64,000 bases of DNA from the NCBI GenBank assembly GCA_003415625.1, contig PYIU01000003.1, positions 372,001-436,000 of the forward strand, written 5' to 3'. The DNA is from Aquanectria penicillioides (Eukaryota > Ascomycota > Sordariomycetes > Hypocreales > Nectriaceae). Position numbers and translations under genes: made by a program. Positions 46,730 through 57,193 of the stretch are shown here, piece by piece. Below the pieces are notes generated by a model. It saw only the letters and a program-made list of their open reading frames with translations. It ran no database searches and was not told where the DNA came from. Each line of letters starts with the position of its first letter. Position 1 is the stretch's first letter.

Positions 46730-47243
46730 ATATGATCAGAGAACTAAATTTATTTAGATGCGATATATCTTGTAGACTTAAATTTTTTTTTTTTAAATGG
46801 AGTGCTAGTTTGCCTTGATCAATTGCGGTTGGTCTCGTGATGTTGAGCCTTGTACAAAGTAAATTGGCGTGAGTCTCCGAAAACGCCACCGTATGCATCG
46901 CTTCCATCATCAATTGTTCCCCAGCTAAGGCATGCACTACGAACCTCCAGCTCCAAACCCAATTGGATTATTGATTACATAGTATCCTCAACGTGGCTAT
47001 GCATGTTTTCACAGCTAGCTAATTGGGCCCTTTGGCGGCATGGCTGACTTCGACGCCGCTTTACTCGAAATAGTTTCGTGGCGATGCGGAACAGCCGTGA
47101 TAATTTAAATCAGCCACGTTTTCTCGCGCTTCAGCTCCCCCACTTCTTGGAGGCAGCAACTTCAATTACCTTCCCCACGTATCCTTTCTTTTTGCAACTG
47201 GCCAATTTCCTCCGACTGGGGTCCCTTCTGCAATCAATATACC
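46730..47243. other. intergenic region / Arf-like gene promoter
   Basis: 514 bp, AT-rich at the left end with a T run near 46782-46793. No gene seen. Confidence 0.5.
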
Positions 47244-49574
47244 ATGCGTGAGTTTATGGATATCGCTCCTGCAAACTGAGTTGCTAACCGTGCAAGGTAT
47301 CGCTCGTTGGTTACTAGGCAGAGGGCCCGAAAATGTCGGTCTGTTGGTTGGGAATGATTCAGCGGGCAAAACGACTATGCTCTATCGAATGAGGCTTGGT
47401 GAGGAAGTCCAGGCCATTCCAACCATTGGGTTCAATGTCGAGACCATTGAGTATGCAGATGGTGGTAAAATCACCTTGTGGGATGTTGGAGGTAGGTTGT
47501 CATCGAACTCGGTGTTGCTGCACATTGGAGAATGATCACTTCATTCTCGCCTTAGATGGGTGTTTGGCATTGGATTCAGCGCGGCGATATCTTTGGATTC
47601 CTAAATATTAACGTTGATTCCTTGCGACAGGTTGCGATATGATCCGCCCTCTCATCCGCTACTACATTGAGAAGGATCGTTTTCTCATCTTTCTCCATGA
47701 CAGCCACGACGCAGAGCGCTTGGACTACTCCTTAGAACACCTGCACGCTTCAGCACAATGGATGATCGACGCTGGAGCTCGCTACATGTGGATTATTTTT
47801 AATAAACAAGACCTTCTCCCTCCTTCAGAAAGAGACTCCATCGTCAACGATCTGCGCAAACGCTTCGAAGCAGAGACGGCCCAATACCAAGACAGGCTTT
47901 GCATCAAAGTCATGGACACTCCCGGCCTATGTGCCGTGAGTGGGGCTCAGCTTGACGATGTCATGGATGAAGTCAGACAGACGCTCCGGCAGATTCCCCG
48001 ACCAGCGCAACAAAACACTCAGCAACAAATCACCCAGATTGAGCAAGGGCCCAGTGAGCAAGAGTTGATTGAGAGAATCAAAACTGCCAATGCCGAGTGT
48101 GCAAGTCCTGAACAATTCTGGCAGGAATTTTCAAATGGCGACCTCGACTCTTGGGACCATTACAATCATCTCAGAGCAGGCTACTTTGTACTTTTAGATG
48201 GGCTCTCGCGAAAACTGAGTCCTCTCCAATGCGCAAGCGACTTTCTCTCTCGCCTAGCCGAGCTCCGAAGCAAGAATCCCGACAGATTTCGCAATACGGC
48301 ACACAGGTATGTGGACTATTTCTCAAGATGCGAAGATGTTGGCCGCCAACAATGTTGACATTTCCAGAACCATGACAATATTTTGGCTGTATCAGATACA
48401 GCTCGCCGCAGTGGCTTATCGTATTGATAAAAACCTCGCGGAATTCCCATCTCGAGAGAATTTCGGGGATATTATGCTCTCTACGCCTTCCTTGATGAAT
48501 TCGGGTCTCTGGAGAGCATACTACTCCAAGGATCTGCTCTTCAGCCCAGAAGCTCGAGAGCACTGGCATCTCCCCGATCTCCAGCCGCTGTCGTCGTTTA
48601 AACGAGGAACACTGGACTCGGAATCGATCTCTACAGAGACCAATGACGATGCCTACAGATTGCCACGTTTTGCCTTTGCGGTTGTGCAAAAAACGCTGAC
48701 TTCAAAGCTGCGGCGTGGCGGCGTGGTAAAGCAAGCGCTCGAGAAGCTTCAATCGTCAACTATGCGGCTGCGGGCAACTGACCAATCGATCCCGCCTTAC
48801 TCTGAGACCCAGGCGTACTTCTGGATTCAGTTGATTCACGCCCAGCTGAAATCATTGGAAATAGATCCATCGTCGCAATCTCAAGCATCCAGTTTCGATG
48901 TGCCAGGTGCGGTCATCACATTTGAAGCATTCAGTTCCCTTTTCGACGTTTCTGGGGAGGAGTGGAAGAGCTACTATACGCCAAAGGTCTGGGAAAGCAT
49001 TCCAGCACGGATGAGCTTCGTCAATCCCGATCGAAAGGCACTTCCGAACTTTTTTGCAAGCCCTTCTGCTGCCAGAATGGAGCTGGCTCGCGTACGCATG
49101 GTAAATGCGGCTACACATCGATTCACGGCGCCGCCTGAGATGCCTCCGAGGGATGAACTTGAGTTTATCGCTGCTGTTTTGATAGACGAGGCGAATCTAG
49201 AGGGTAGTTTAAACACTGAAAGCCATGCTGGTCTACTCCAGTTCCTCCACCGACGGCTGTCAATTGGCACGTCGTCAAAGGGTCCCTCGGGGTCTGTGGC
49301 TGCGACCACTGCCCTAGAGCTCTCGGAGACGTATGGATCAACTCAAGGCATGTTCTGGGTTCAGCAGGCTCAGATTTCAATTGCAAACGCAAATGGAACG
49401 CCCTCATTTGAGGAATTTGTGAACAAGAACCCTCACTTGGCGTATGAGGATCTCCCTCTGTTGTACTACTCACCAGAGTTGTGGGGAAGCATAGAAGCGA
49501 AGCAAATGTTCATGCCCCCCGATCTACAATCACTCTCAAGTATTGTTTCTCGGGGTGTATCCCAGTCCTCTTAA
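47244..49574 (+). CDS. Arf-like GTPase fused to a large repeated C-terminal region
   Basis: Exons 47244-47247, 47297-47491, 47631-48306 and 48368-49574 encode 693 aa. Exon 1 contributes only ATG plus one base; the GTGAGT donor and GCTAAC branch support it, and exon 2 has no usable in-frame ATG before the P-loop. The Arf fold spans about 1-185: G1 GNDSAGKT (20-27), switch [12 protein letters not shown]3 DVGGC (64-68), G4 NKQD (124-127), G5 CAVSG (from 167). Arf proteins carry DVGGQ; here Cys68 replaces the Gln that positions the hydrolytic water. Residue 2 is Arg, so there is no N-myristoylation. The remaining 500 residues hold three diverged repeats starting at about 293, 439 and 617, each with FWxxQ, then YY(S/T), then a PD motif. 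No membrane segment. Its role is unknown; membrane traffic or scaffolding is inference. Confidence 0.85.
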
Positions 49575-49919
49575 TTTACTATAGATCTAAGATTGTAGCT
49601 TGAACGTTTATAACAGGTCACATGTCGCAGTGTCAAGCAAAATCGCGTATTTATGTCATGTAGTGGAATGCATGCGCTTATAAAAGGTGATAACTTACAC
49701 GACGCGCAGGTTAAGTAGTTCCAAGATTGAGCTTGCCCTATCACTTATGGTGTTTCAATTTCACTTTTTCACGGGATGGCAATGTTCTTTTCGTAATATA
49801 TTCGCGTCATTTCATTATCTGCAGGGTATTCTGTCTCTACTGGGCTATTATATCCAGATATATATGTGCGCCTTTTTTTTTTACATGATTCCATTTAACA
49901 CCAAACTTAGGGTCACTGT
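49575..49919. other. short AT-rich intergenic region
   Basis: 345 bp between the convergent stops of the Arf-like and transporter genes. It holds both 3' UTRs; nothing else seen. Confidence 0.5.
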
Positions 49920-51574
49920 TTAGACCTCAGCCTTCTTCTCGTCATCGTGCTCGGCAGTGATGGCGTCCATCTTCTCGTTGGCGACAACGGCCGCAGCGGA
50001 GTCTTCACCGTCGAAGACCACGGCCATCTGCTCCAGAGTGTATCCTCGGGTCTCGGGGTAGGTGAAGTAGACGGTGATGAGCATGACCACGAGGACGGCG
50101 ATGAAGACAAAGTAGTACTTCCAGTGGATGGCGTCGAGGGCGATGGAGTTGACAAAGGTGTTGAAGAAGATGGCGGCAACGGTCGAGACCCAGGTGACGG
50201 TGATACCGCGGGAGCGGAGGCTGAACTGCCAGATCTCGCAAGGGTAGGCAGTCATGAAGGGAGTCCTGAAAGAGGCTAGTCAATATCTCGGTTTTAATTA
50301 ATCAGTAGGATGGCAAACTTACAAAGCAATGTCGTAACCCATGAAGAAGGTGAACAGGAAGGGGATGACAGCCAGACCAATGCTCGAGGACTCGGTGTTG
50401 GCGAAAGTAGCGCTGAGACCAGTGACGACGACGAAACTGCACAACATGATGGAGGCAGAGGCGAGGAAGAGAAATCGGCGACCGAGTCTGTCGACGTTGA
50501 AGGCGGCGACAATGGCCCATATCAAGTTCCAGACGTTGAGGCAGGCGGAGATGAGAGTCTGGTCGGTAACAGAGGTAACACCAATGGAGGTGAGGATCTT
50601 GGGGAGATAGTAAGAGACAACACCGTTACCAGCCCACTGGCCGAAGATACCCAGGGAGACGGAGATGAAGAGACGGTGGCGGTTTCCGGGGGTCTTGACC
50701 ATGTCGGCGTAAGAGGCGCTGGCGGTGGCCTCCTTCTCGGCGGTGATGGTGGTCTCGATCTCGCGCATCTGGTACTCGACGAGGGGGTCCTCGCGGTTAC
50801 CGCCGGCGTGGAACTCGGCAAGAATGTCGCGTGCCTCCTCGTTGCGGCCAACGCTGATGAGCCATCGGGGACTCTCGGGGCCATCAAGAAGCCGGGGAGG
50901 GCGATGAAGGGGAGGGCGATCTGGAGGATGACGGGGACGCGCCAGCACCAAGAAGAGTCGATGTTGCGGCAGCCAAAGGTGACCCAGCCGCAGAGAGTGC
51001 CGCCGACGTACCAACCGCACATGAAGAGGGCGTTGGCGATGGATCGCTGCTTGGGGTGGGCAATCTCGTTGATCAGGAGGGGAGAGCCGTTGCCGAGCCA
51101 GGCGGCGGCGATACCCATGAACAGACGGGAGTAGGTGAAGGTCTTCTCGTTCTGAGCACCGCCCTGCATGCCGGTTCCGAGGATCAGGAAGAAGTAGCCC
51201 AGCCAGATGCCGGGCTTGCGGCCGTACTTGTTGGAGACCCAAGCAGCGACGGGGAAAGCAACACCGTTACCAAGCCAGTAGATGGCGGTGATCCAGCCCA
51301 GATAGGCGCCGGCGGGCTCCTCCATGAAGGTGTTCCAGTTGGGCAGAGCCAACAGACCACCCATGACGGAACCATCGTAACCGTTGGCGGAGGCTGCGGG
51401 GAGGGAGGCCGTTGGTTAGAAAAAAAAACCAATGGCGTTGTTGGACGGGTGTTGTCACTTACAGAAGAGGACGAGGGAGATGACGATGTAGTTTAGCTTG
51501 ATGAGGTAACCATGCTTGTACCATGGCGTGTTATCGGATGGCAAATTTGCCAAAGGGTTGACGGGGACGGTCAT
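49920..51574 (-). CDS. MFS sugar transporter (lactose/cellodextrin-permease-like), frame broken once
   Basis: Minus-strand exons are 51574-51463, 51393-50323 and 50265-49920, with introns of 69 and 57 nt (GTAAGT donors). Exon 2 changes frame at the G4 run 50877-50880. One added base turns LMAPRVPDG into LMAPESPRWLI, the sugar-porter PESPRWL motif, and yields 510 codons. Twelve membrane segments are inferred from the family. Motifs include NKYGRKPGIW, DRLGRRF, PLLINEIAHP and the terminal PETRGYTLEQM. The sugar-porter family couples sugar import to protons at the plasma membrane; similarity to lactose permeases suggests a disaccharide or beta-glucoside. It shares a 1.2-kb divergent promoter with the GH3 beta-glucosidase gene, which supports this substrate class. 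Confidence 0.88.
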
Positions 51575-51773
51575 TGTGCTCGACGGCGCAGGCCAGAGGA
51601 TATGATTATGTGTAGAAGGGGGAGGGAGGATGGATGTTTAAAGGCCGCGACCTCGACTCTCTTCAGGGTTCAAAAGAGTCGTGATGGGCAATTGATGGGC
51701 TTTCAGCTGATGTTTGTTGATTGTTGCTGTCGATGCTGTTCAAACTTTGTTGTGAGACCGGGGGTGACGCAGG

Positions 51774-51782
51774 CTATATAAA
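51774..51782 (-). promoter_or_regulatory. TATA-like element of the sugar transporter gene
   Basis: Reads TTTATATAG on the minus strand, about 200 nt before the transporter ATG. Confidence 0.4.
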
Positions 51783-52122
51783 TTTTATGTCTGACCGCAC
51801 TCGGCGTTCCAGACCCGCCAGAATGGTTCGAACTATTACTCGGACAAAGTGGAGTTTCTGCCCAGGTCCTGTCCCGCGGGAGCACCTGAGCGAGGAGCGT
51901 CGTAAGTTGCTGGCAATGCATCAACGTGCCGTGCCCCCAAATCCCGGACGTCAACCGAGAATGCGGATACACACGGGAGGAGAAAAGAAAGGCTCCAACT
52001 ATTCTTCCCCGTGGAGAAAATTTAGCTCTATTTCCCCATCGCGGAGCCGTGGGGCTGGCCTCGTGAACAATTTACGGACTACCTTGTGTCCCTTTCGTTA
52101 GCTCGGGCTGATGGTGTGGTAT

Positions 52123-52274
52123 GGAGGCGGAGAATTGAGTCAGGATGCTGGTGTGCGAGCCGCCGTTGAGGCGGAAGATGCTTGCCGAGGCGGAGAATTA
52201 GATGCCGGCGCCTCGACCCGTTGCCTCCCGGAACCCACTTTGAACGACCTCGATCATCTAATTCTCCGCCTCGG
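52123..52274. promoter_or_regulatory. three GGCGGAGAATT motifs, two as a perfect 20-bp inverted repeat
   Basis: CCGAGGCGGAGAATTAGATG at 52185-52204 is repeated exactly as its reverse complement at 52255-52274, with a 50-bp spacer. A third partial copy, GGAGGCGGAGAATT, lies at 52123-52136. Each contains a CGG triplet, the half-site of Zn2Cys6 regulators, and fits the CGGAN(A/T)3 consensus reported, as I recall, for the cellulase regulator Ace3. Binding is inference; the repeats themselves are exact. Confidence 0.6.
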
Positions 52275-52749
52275 ACCACGCCATGGCTGTCAATCCCATG
52301 CATTTTCCGCGCGATAGTGTGGGCGTAGGCGACGTCGAGCGCGTAATTCTCATGTCAAGTGATGCTCAAACGCATTCTGGTGTCGTTCGAAAACTTGTCA
52401 ACCGGCAAACCATGTGGACCTGGCGAAAACAACTAGGATGGCCCGCTGAGCCCGGTTTTCGTAGGATTGGAGAAGAAAAATGTCGTGTGCTCGAAAACTC
52501 TTTTCCGATGGCTTTTTTGTCCTTGCCTTGTCTCATCTCATCTCATCTCATCTCATCATATCATCCTCTTTTCGTCTCTCATTCCGCGCCCGCTCGCTTG
52601 CACTAGTCTGCCTATCTGTCTCCGTTGACGACGCTCCTCCCCCCTTTGAGTATTCTTCAACTCCCAGCCCCGTGCCCCTCGCAATCCCATAGTTGTAGCA
52701 TCTTGTGTACACACAGTTCACGGATAGGCGATTTTTTTTTTTTTACATC

Positions 52750-55471
52750 ATGGATGTTGAGGCTTTGATTGAGCAGTTGACGCTCGAGGAAAAGGTTGCG
52801 TTGACAGCCGGTGAGTGTCTTGTAGTTTTTCGTTTTTCGCTCTAGGACGAACCCCGGTCTGACAACTCTCTAGGTACTGGATGGTGGCATACAACCCCCG
52901 TTGAGCGCCTCGCTATCCCCTCCATCCGTCTCTCTGACGGGCCCAATGGAGTTCGAGGAACGCATTTCTTTGATAGCACCCCTTCAGCATGCCTGCCCTG
53001 CGGCACTGCTCTGGGAGCAACTTTTGATACAGAAATCGCTGAGCGCATCGGCCGCCTGCTCTCAGACGAAGCCCACGCCAAGGGCGCTCATGTTATTCTA
53101 GGCCCTACTATCAACATCCAACGCGGCCCTCTCGGCGGCAGAGGCTTCGAGTCGGTTTCAGAGGATCCCATTGTCTCTGGTATTATTGCTGGACACTATG
53201 TCCGCGGTCTGCAAGAGTCCGGCGTGAGCGCCACGCTCAAGCACTTTGTGTGCAACGACATGGAGAGCGAGCGAATGGCCGTCGATGCGCTGGTTACGTC
53301 TCGCGCCATGCGAGAAATCTACCTGCTCCCCTTTATGATCGCCATCGAGATGGCCCAGCCCCGCGCCGTGATGACTTCTTACAGCAAGGTCAATGGAACC
53401 CACGCTGCGGAGAACTACCACATCCTGCAGGAGATCCTGCGAGACGAGTGGAAGTGGAAGGGCCTGGTCATGAGCGACTGGTACGGCACATACAGCACCT
53501 CCGAGGCCATCAACGCTGGCCTCAACCTCGAGATGCCTGGCCCGAGCCGATGGCGCGGCGGAGCGCTGAGCCATGCAGTTACTTCAAACAAAATTAAGAG
53601 AGCAACCTTGGACGAGCGAGTGCGCAACGTCCTAAAGTTGATCAAGCACGGCATAGAGAACACTTCCATTCCTCCCAACGCCCCTGAGAAACAGCTCAAC
53701 ACCCCTGAACACATTGCTCTTTTGCGAGAGGCCGCTGCTAAGTCGCTCGTCCTCTTGAAGAACGAGACCAACGTCCTACCCTTTAACCCTAACAAGAAGG
53801 TTGCCGTTATTGGCCCCAACGCCAACATCGCCACCTTTTGCGGTGGTGGCAGTGCCAGTCTCCGCGCTTATAACGCCGTTACACCCCTCGAGGGCATCAA
53901 AGCTCTTGCAAGCGACGTCATCTTTTCTCAGGGCTCTTATGGCCACCAGATGCTGCCCCTTTTGGGCAGGTATTTGAGAACCGTCGATGGAAAGCAGCAA
54001 GGATTTACTCTTAAAATGTTCAACGAACCTTGGCCGGCAAAGGGCGAGGACACCCGTCGGGTGCTGGACGAGCGAGTTCTCGACCTGACCAACCCTTGGT
54101 TCGTGGACTACGAGCACCCCGAGCTGAACGAAACCTGGTACGCCGAGGCTGAGGGCATCCTCACCCCTGAAGCTTCAGGCGAATGGGAGTTTGGCCTCTC
54201 GGTCCACGGAACCGGTGAGCTCTTCATCGACGATGAGCTGGTCGTGTCCAACGTCGAGAACCAGAAGCTCGGAAGCAGCTTCCTCGGCTCTGGAACTGTC
54301 GAAGAGACCGGAAGCAAGATTCTTGAGGCCGGCAAGCAATACCGCGTCCTCGTCAAGTGGGGCTGCTCCAAGACGAGCACCCTGAAAGTCTCTGGAGTCG
54401 TCGACTTTGGCCAGGGCGGCCTCCGCTTCAGCGGCTGCCCCAAGCTCGATCCCGCCTCTGCCATTCAGGAGGCCGTGAAGGTCGCGCAGTCTGTTGAGCA
54501 GGTTGTGCTCTGCATTGGCACCAGCGGCGAGTGGGAGTCCGAGGGCCAGGACCGCCCCAACATGGCTCTTCCTCCAGGAACTGACGAGCTAGTCGAGGCC
54601 GTCATCAAGGCCAACCCCAACACTGCCATTGTCATCCAGAGTGGTACGCCTGTTTCCATGCCCTGGGTGGACCGGGCCAACAGCGTGTTGCAGGCCTGGT
54701 TTGGCGGTAATGAGGGTGGAAACGGTATCGCCGATGTTCTCTTTGGAGTTGTCAACCCGGTAAGCATACTGTCTCGTTGATTTTTGTTTGTGAGTATCGT
54801 CATCTGACTTTTTATAGGCTGCCAAGCTTCCTCTTACCATGCCCCGTCGCGTAGCCGACAACCCCGCTGCGCTGAGCTTCCGTTCTGACAACGGCCGCGT
54901 CTTGTACAGCGAGGACGTCTATGTCGGATACCGATGGTACGACACGCTTGACATTGAGCCTCTGTTCCCTTTCGGACACGGACTGTCTTACACCTCCTTC
55001 GAGCTGTCTGGCCTGGAGGTGACTGAAGGCAAGCACCTGACCAACGGCCATGCCAACGGCTACACGAACGGTCATAGCTCCGATGCTCTGGCCATCTCCG
55101 ACGCCGAGGAGCTCATCGTCAAGGTCCAGGTAGCCAACACTGGCTCCCTGCCTGGCGCCGAGGTGGTGCAAGTCTACGTTACGCCTGCTGCGTCTACGCC
55201 GTTGATGGCGTCGACCAGGGAGACGATTACCCGCCCAGCCAAGGAACTGAAGGGCTTCGCCAAGGTTCAGGTTGAAGCGGGAGCCAGCGCAACTGGTGAG
55301 GTTACGCTAGACGTGTTGCGGGCGACGAGCTACTGGAGTGAGATGGAGGATTGCTGGCGCAGCGATGCTGGTAGCTACGGTATCCTTGTCGGCACTAGCA
55401 GCCGCGGAAAATTCCTCGAGAAGACTGTTGTTCTCGAGAAGACAAGACGATGGAGGGGGCTTCGACCCTAA
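52750..55471 (+). CDS. GH3 beta-glucosidase with PA14 domain, intracellular
   Basis: Exons 52750-52810, 52874-54759 and 54818-55471 (introns 63 and 58 nt) encode 866 aa, typical of PA14-bearing GH3 enzymes. The N-terminal barrel has LTAGTGWWHT, RLSDGPNGVRG, GPTINIQRGPLGGRGFE and the nucleophile Asp222 in MSDWYGTYST. The PA14 insert spans about 385-530 and sits in the second domain, as in Kluyveromyces BglI. GEWESEGQDR (about 571-580) supplies the likely acid/base Glu. A fibronectin-III-like domain closes the protein (GHGLSYTSFE onward). There is no signal peptide (MDVEALIEQLTLEEKVA), so it should act on imported beta-glucosides or cellobiose in the cytosol, matching the divergently transcribed transporter. 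Activity on other beta-linked sugars is possible. Confidence 0.95.
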
Positions 55472-56500
55472 CTTATTAGTAAGGGACTTTAAACCCACAA
55501 GGGACTTGAAGCCTAAAAAGGGTTTAGGAAGCAATGCAATAGATCTAGAATAGATGAGATGAGATGACACGGGAGATGGGAGACCCATAGTGGGATATTT
55601 TTGGGTGGGGGACATACGGGTATTCACGACCAGGCGGCGTTCATGGATGAGATGAGACACATAGATAGTGCTTTGCAGGTAATGGATGACATAAAAAAAA
55701 ACTGGACCCGAATTTTTACCACAAGAGGAAATATGTGCGTTGAGAGCTGAAAGACTACTGGACTGACGGGTAAGCGGCGGCGGCGGCGGCAGCATGGATG
55801 GGAGTGATTGGAGACTTGGTTAATTGGAGACTTGTTGGGGATTTCTTTTTTTTTTTTTTTCTTTATTCTCCCCGTCGTGCATCTTTTTTGACAGCCGCTC
55901 GTCCGTTTGTCGACGCGCGGGCATTTTGGTTTCCTGGTATCGGCATCTCCACAGTCTAAAAGCCTGCGACAGAGATAACCAACGCACAGGAGGAGGGAGG
56001 CCAGAGAAAATTCCTCCCCCGCAACCCGCATTCCCAAAGGGTCAAATTGTCACTCCGGAAAATAAGAATGGCGGAGGCGGAGGCGGAGACTTGAGGGGGG
56101 GGGGGGGACTTGCACGGGGGCAACGGGGGAATGGCAGTTGACACGAGTGATTCGGCCCTTTTACCCCGTACTCCCCGTCGCGCTGCATGGAATAGCGTCG
56201 TGTCGCAAGGTATCGCATGGCATTTGCATGGCTCGTGGAGAACTAGGAAAAATTGGATGGCACCCGTGTGACCGGCCAAGTCATTTCACGCCACCCCCCT
56301 CAGGGAGAAATAAACTCGATGCTAACCACGGCTCGCTTGCCCTCCGGCTCCGTCACATTTTCCATTTCTCCGCCATGATGCTGGTGTACTATGTACTTTT
56401 GTAATTCTCCTCGTCGGCAATGAGGTCGGCTCATTGAACCTGCGCTCGCGCTGTGTGACACGCGGGCTGAGAGCGATCCACGTTTGATTTGCACGTCCAC
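55472..56500. other. 1-kb intergenic region
   Basis: No gene seen. It contains a T15 run at 55847-55861, a short (CGG)n at about 55774-55791 and G-rich tracts at 56068-56130. These form the GH3 3' UTR and the promoter of the Zn2Cys6 regulator. Confidence 0.5.
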
Positions 56501-57161
56501 ATGGGAGACAGCAGTGCCATGCGCCGCTCCGGGTCTCGCCCGCCGTCCCCGTCATCTCCGCTGCGGGCGGCGACGTCGCAGGGCCGCGGCCGTCATGGGC
56601 CCAGCGCAGGAGAAGCCGCCGCGGCGTCGTTCAAGGGCGGAGGCGACGGCGACGACGAGGTTGACGGCGAACCAGAAAGCGACGTCTTGGCTGCTGCTGC
56701 TGCTGCTGCTGCTGCTACCGACGATGGCCCCTTGGACGCTGCCGCCGCTACTGCTACTGCTACCGCTACTGCTGCTGCTGCTACTGCTACTGCTACTGCT
56801 ACTGCTACTGCTACTGCTGCCCATGGCGGGAAGAGACCACAGACGCTGGCCCGACGCGCCTGCGATGCTTGCCGGGCTCGGCGGCGCAAGTGTTTCTTCG
56901 CCGACGGGCCTCCTCCTCAGGCTCAGTCGGCGTCGTCTCAATCCGAGTCCCCCTCGCACCCACCCGTCCAATGCCACGATTGTTTGCGCTTGGGCATCAC
57001 CTGCAGCTTTCTCGTCCCTACACGGACTCGTGGTCCGAAGCGTCGGTTAGTTCCCTTCACTTTCACCACTTCCTCACGCACCTATTTTATTCTATTCTGC
57101 CGCCGCCGGACTGGCAGCTAGCTCCATCTGCTAACTACCCTCTGCCTCCTCCTCCTCCTCC

Positions 57162-57193
<32 letters not shown>

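Larger units (their letters stand above)
51575..52749. promoter_or_regulatory. shared divergent promoter, sugar transporter / GH3 beta-glucosidase
   Basis: 1175 bp between opposed start codons. It holds a TATA-like element facing the transporter (about 51774-51782), three CGGAGAATT motifs (listed), and for the GH3 gene a CT-rich leader (52520-52690) ending in a run of about 13 T just before the ATG. The arrangement suggests co-regulation of both genes. Confidence 0.6.
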
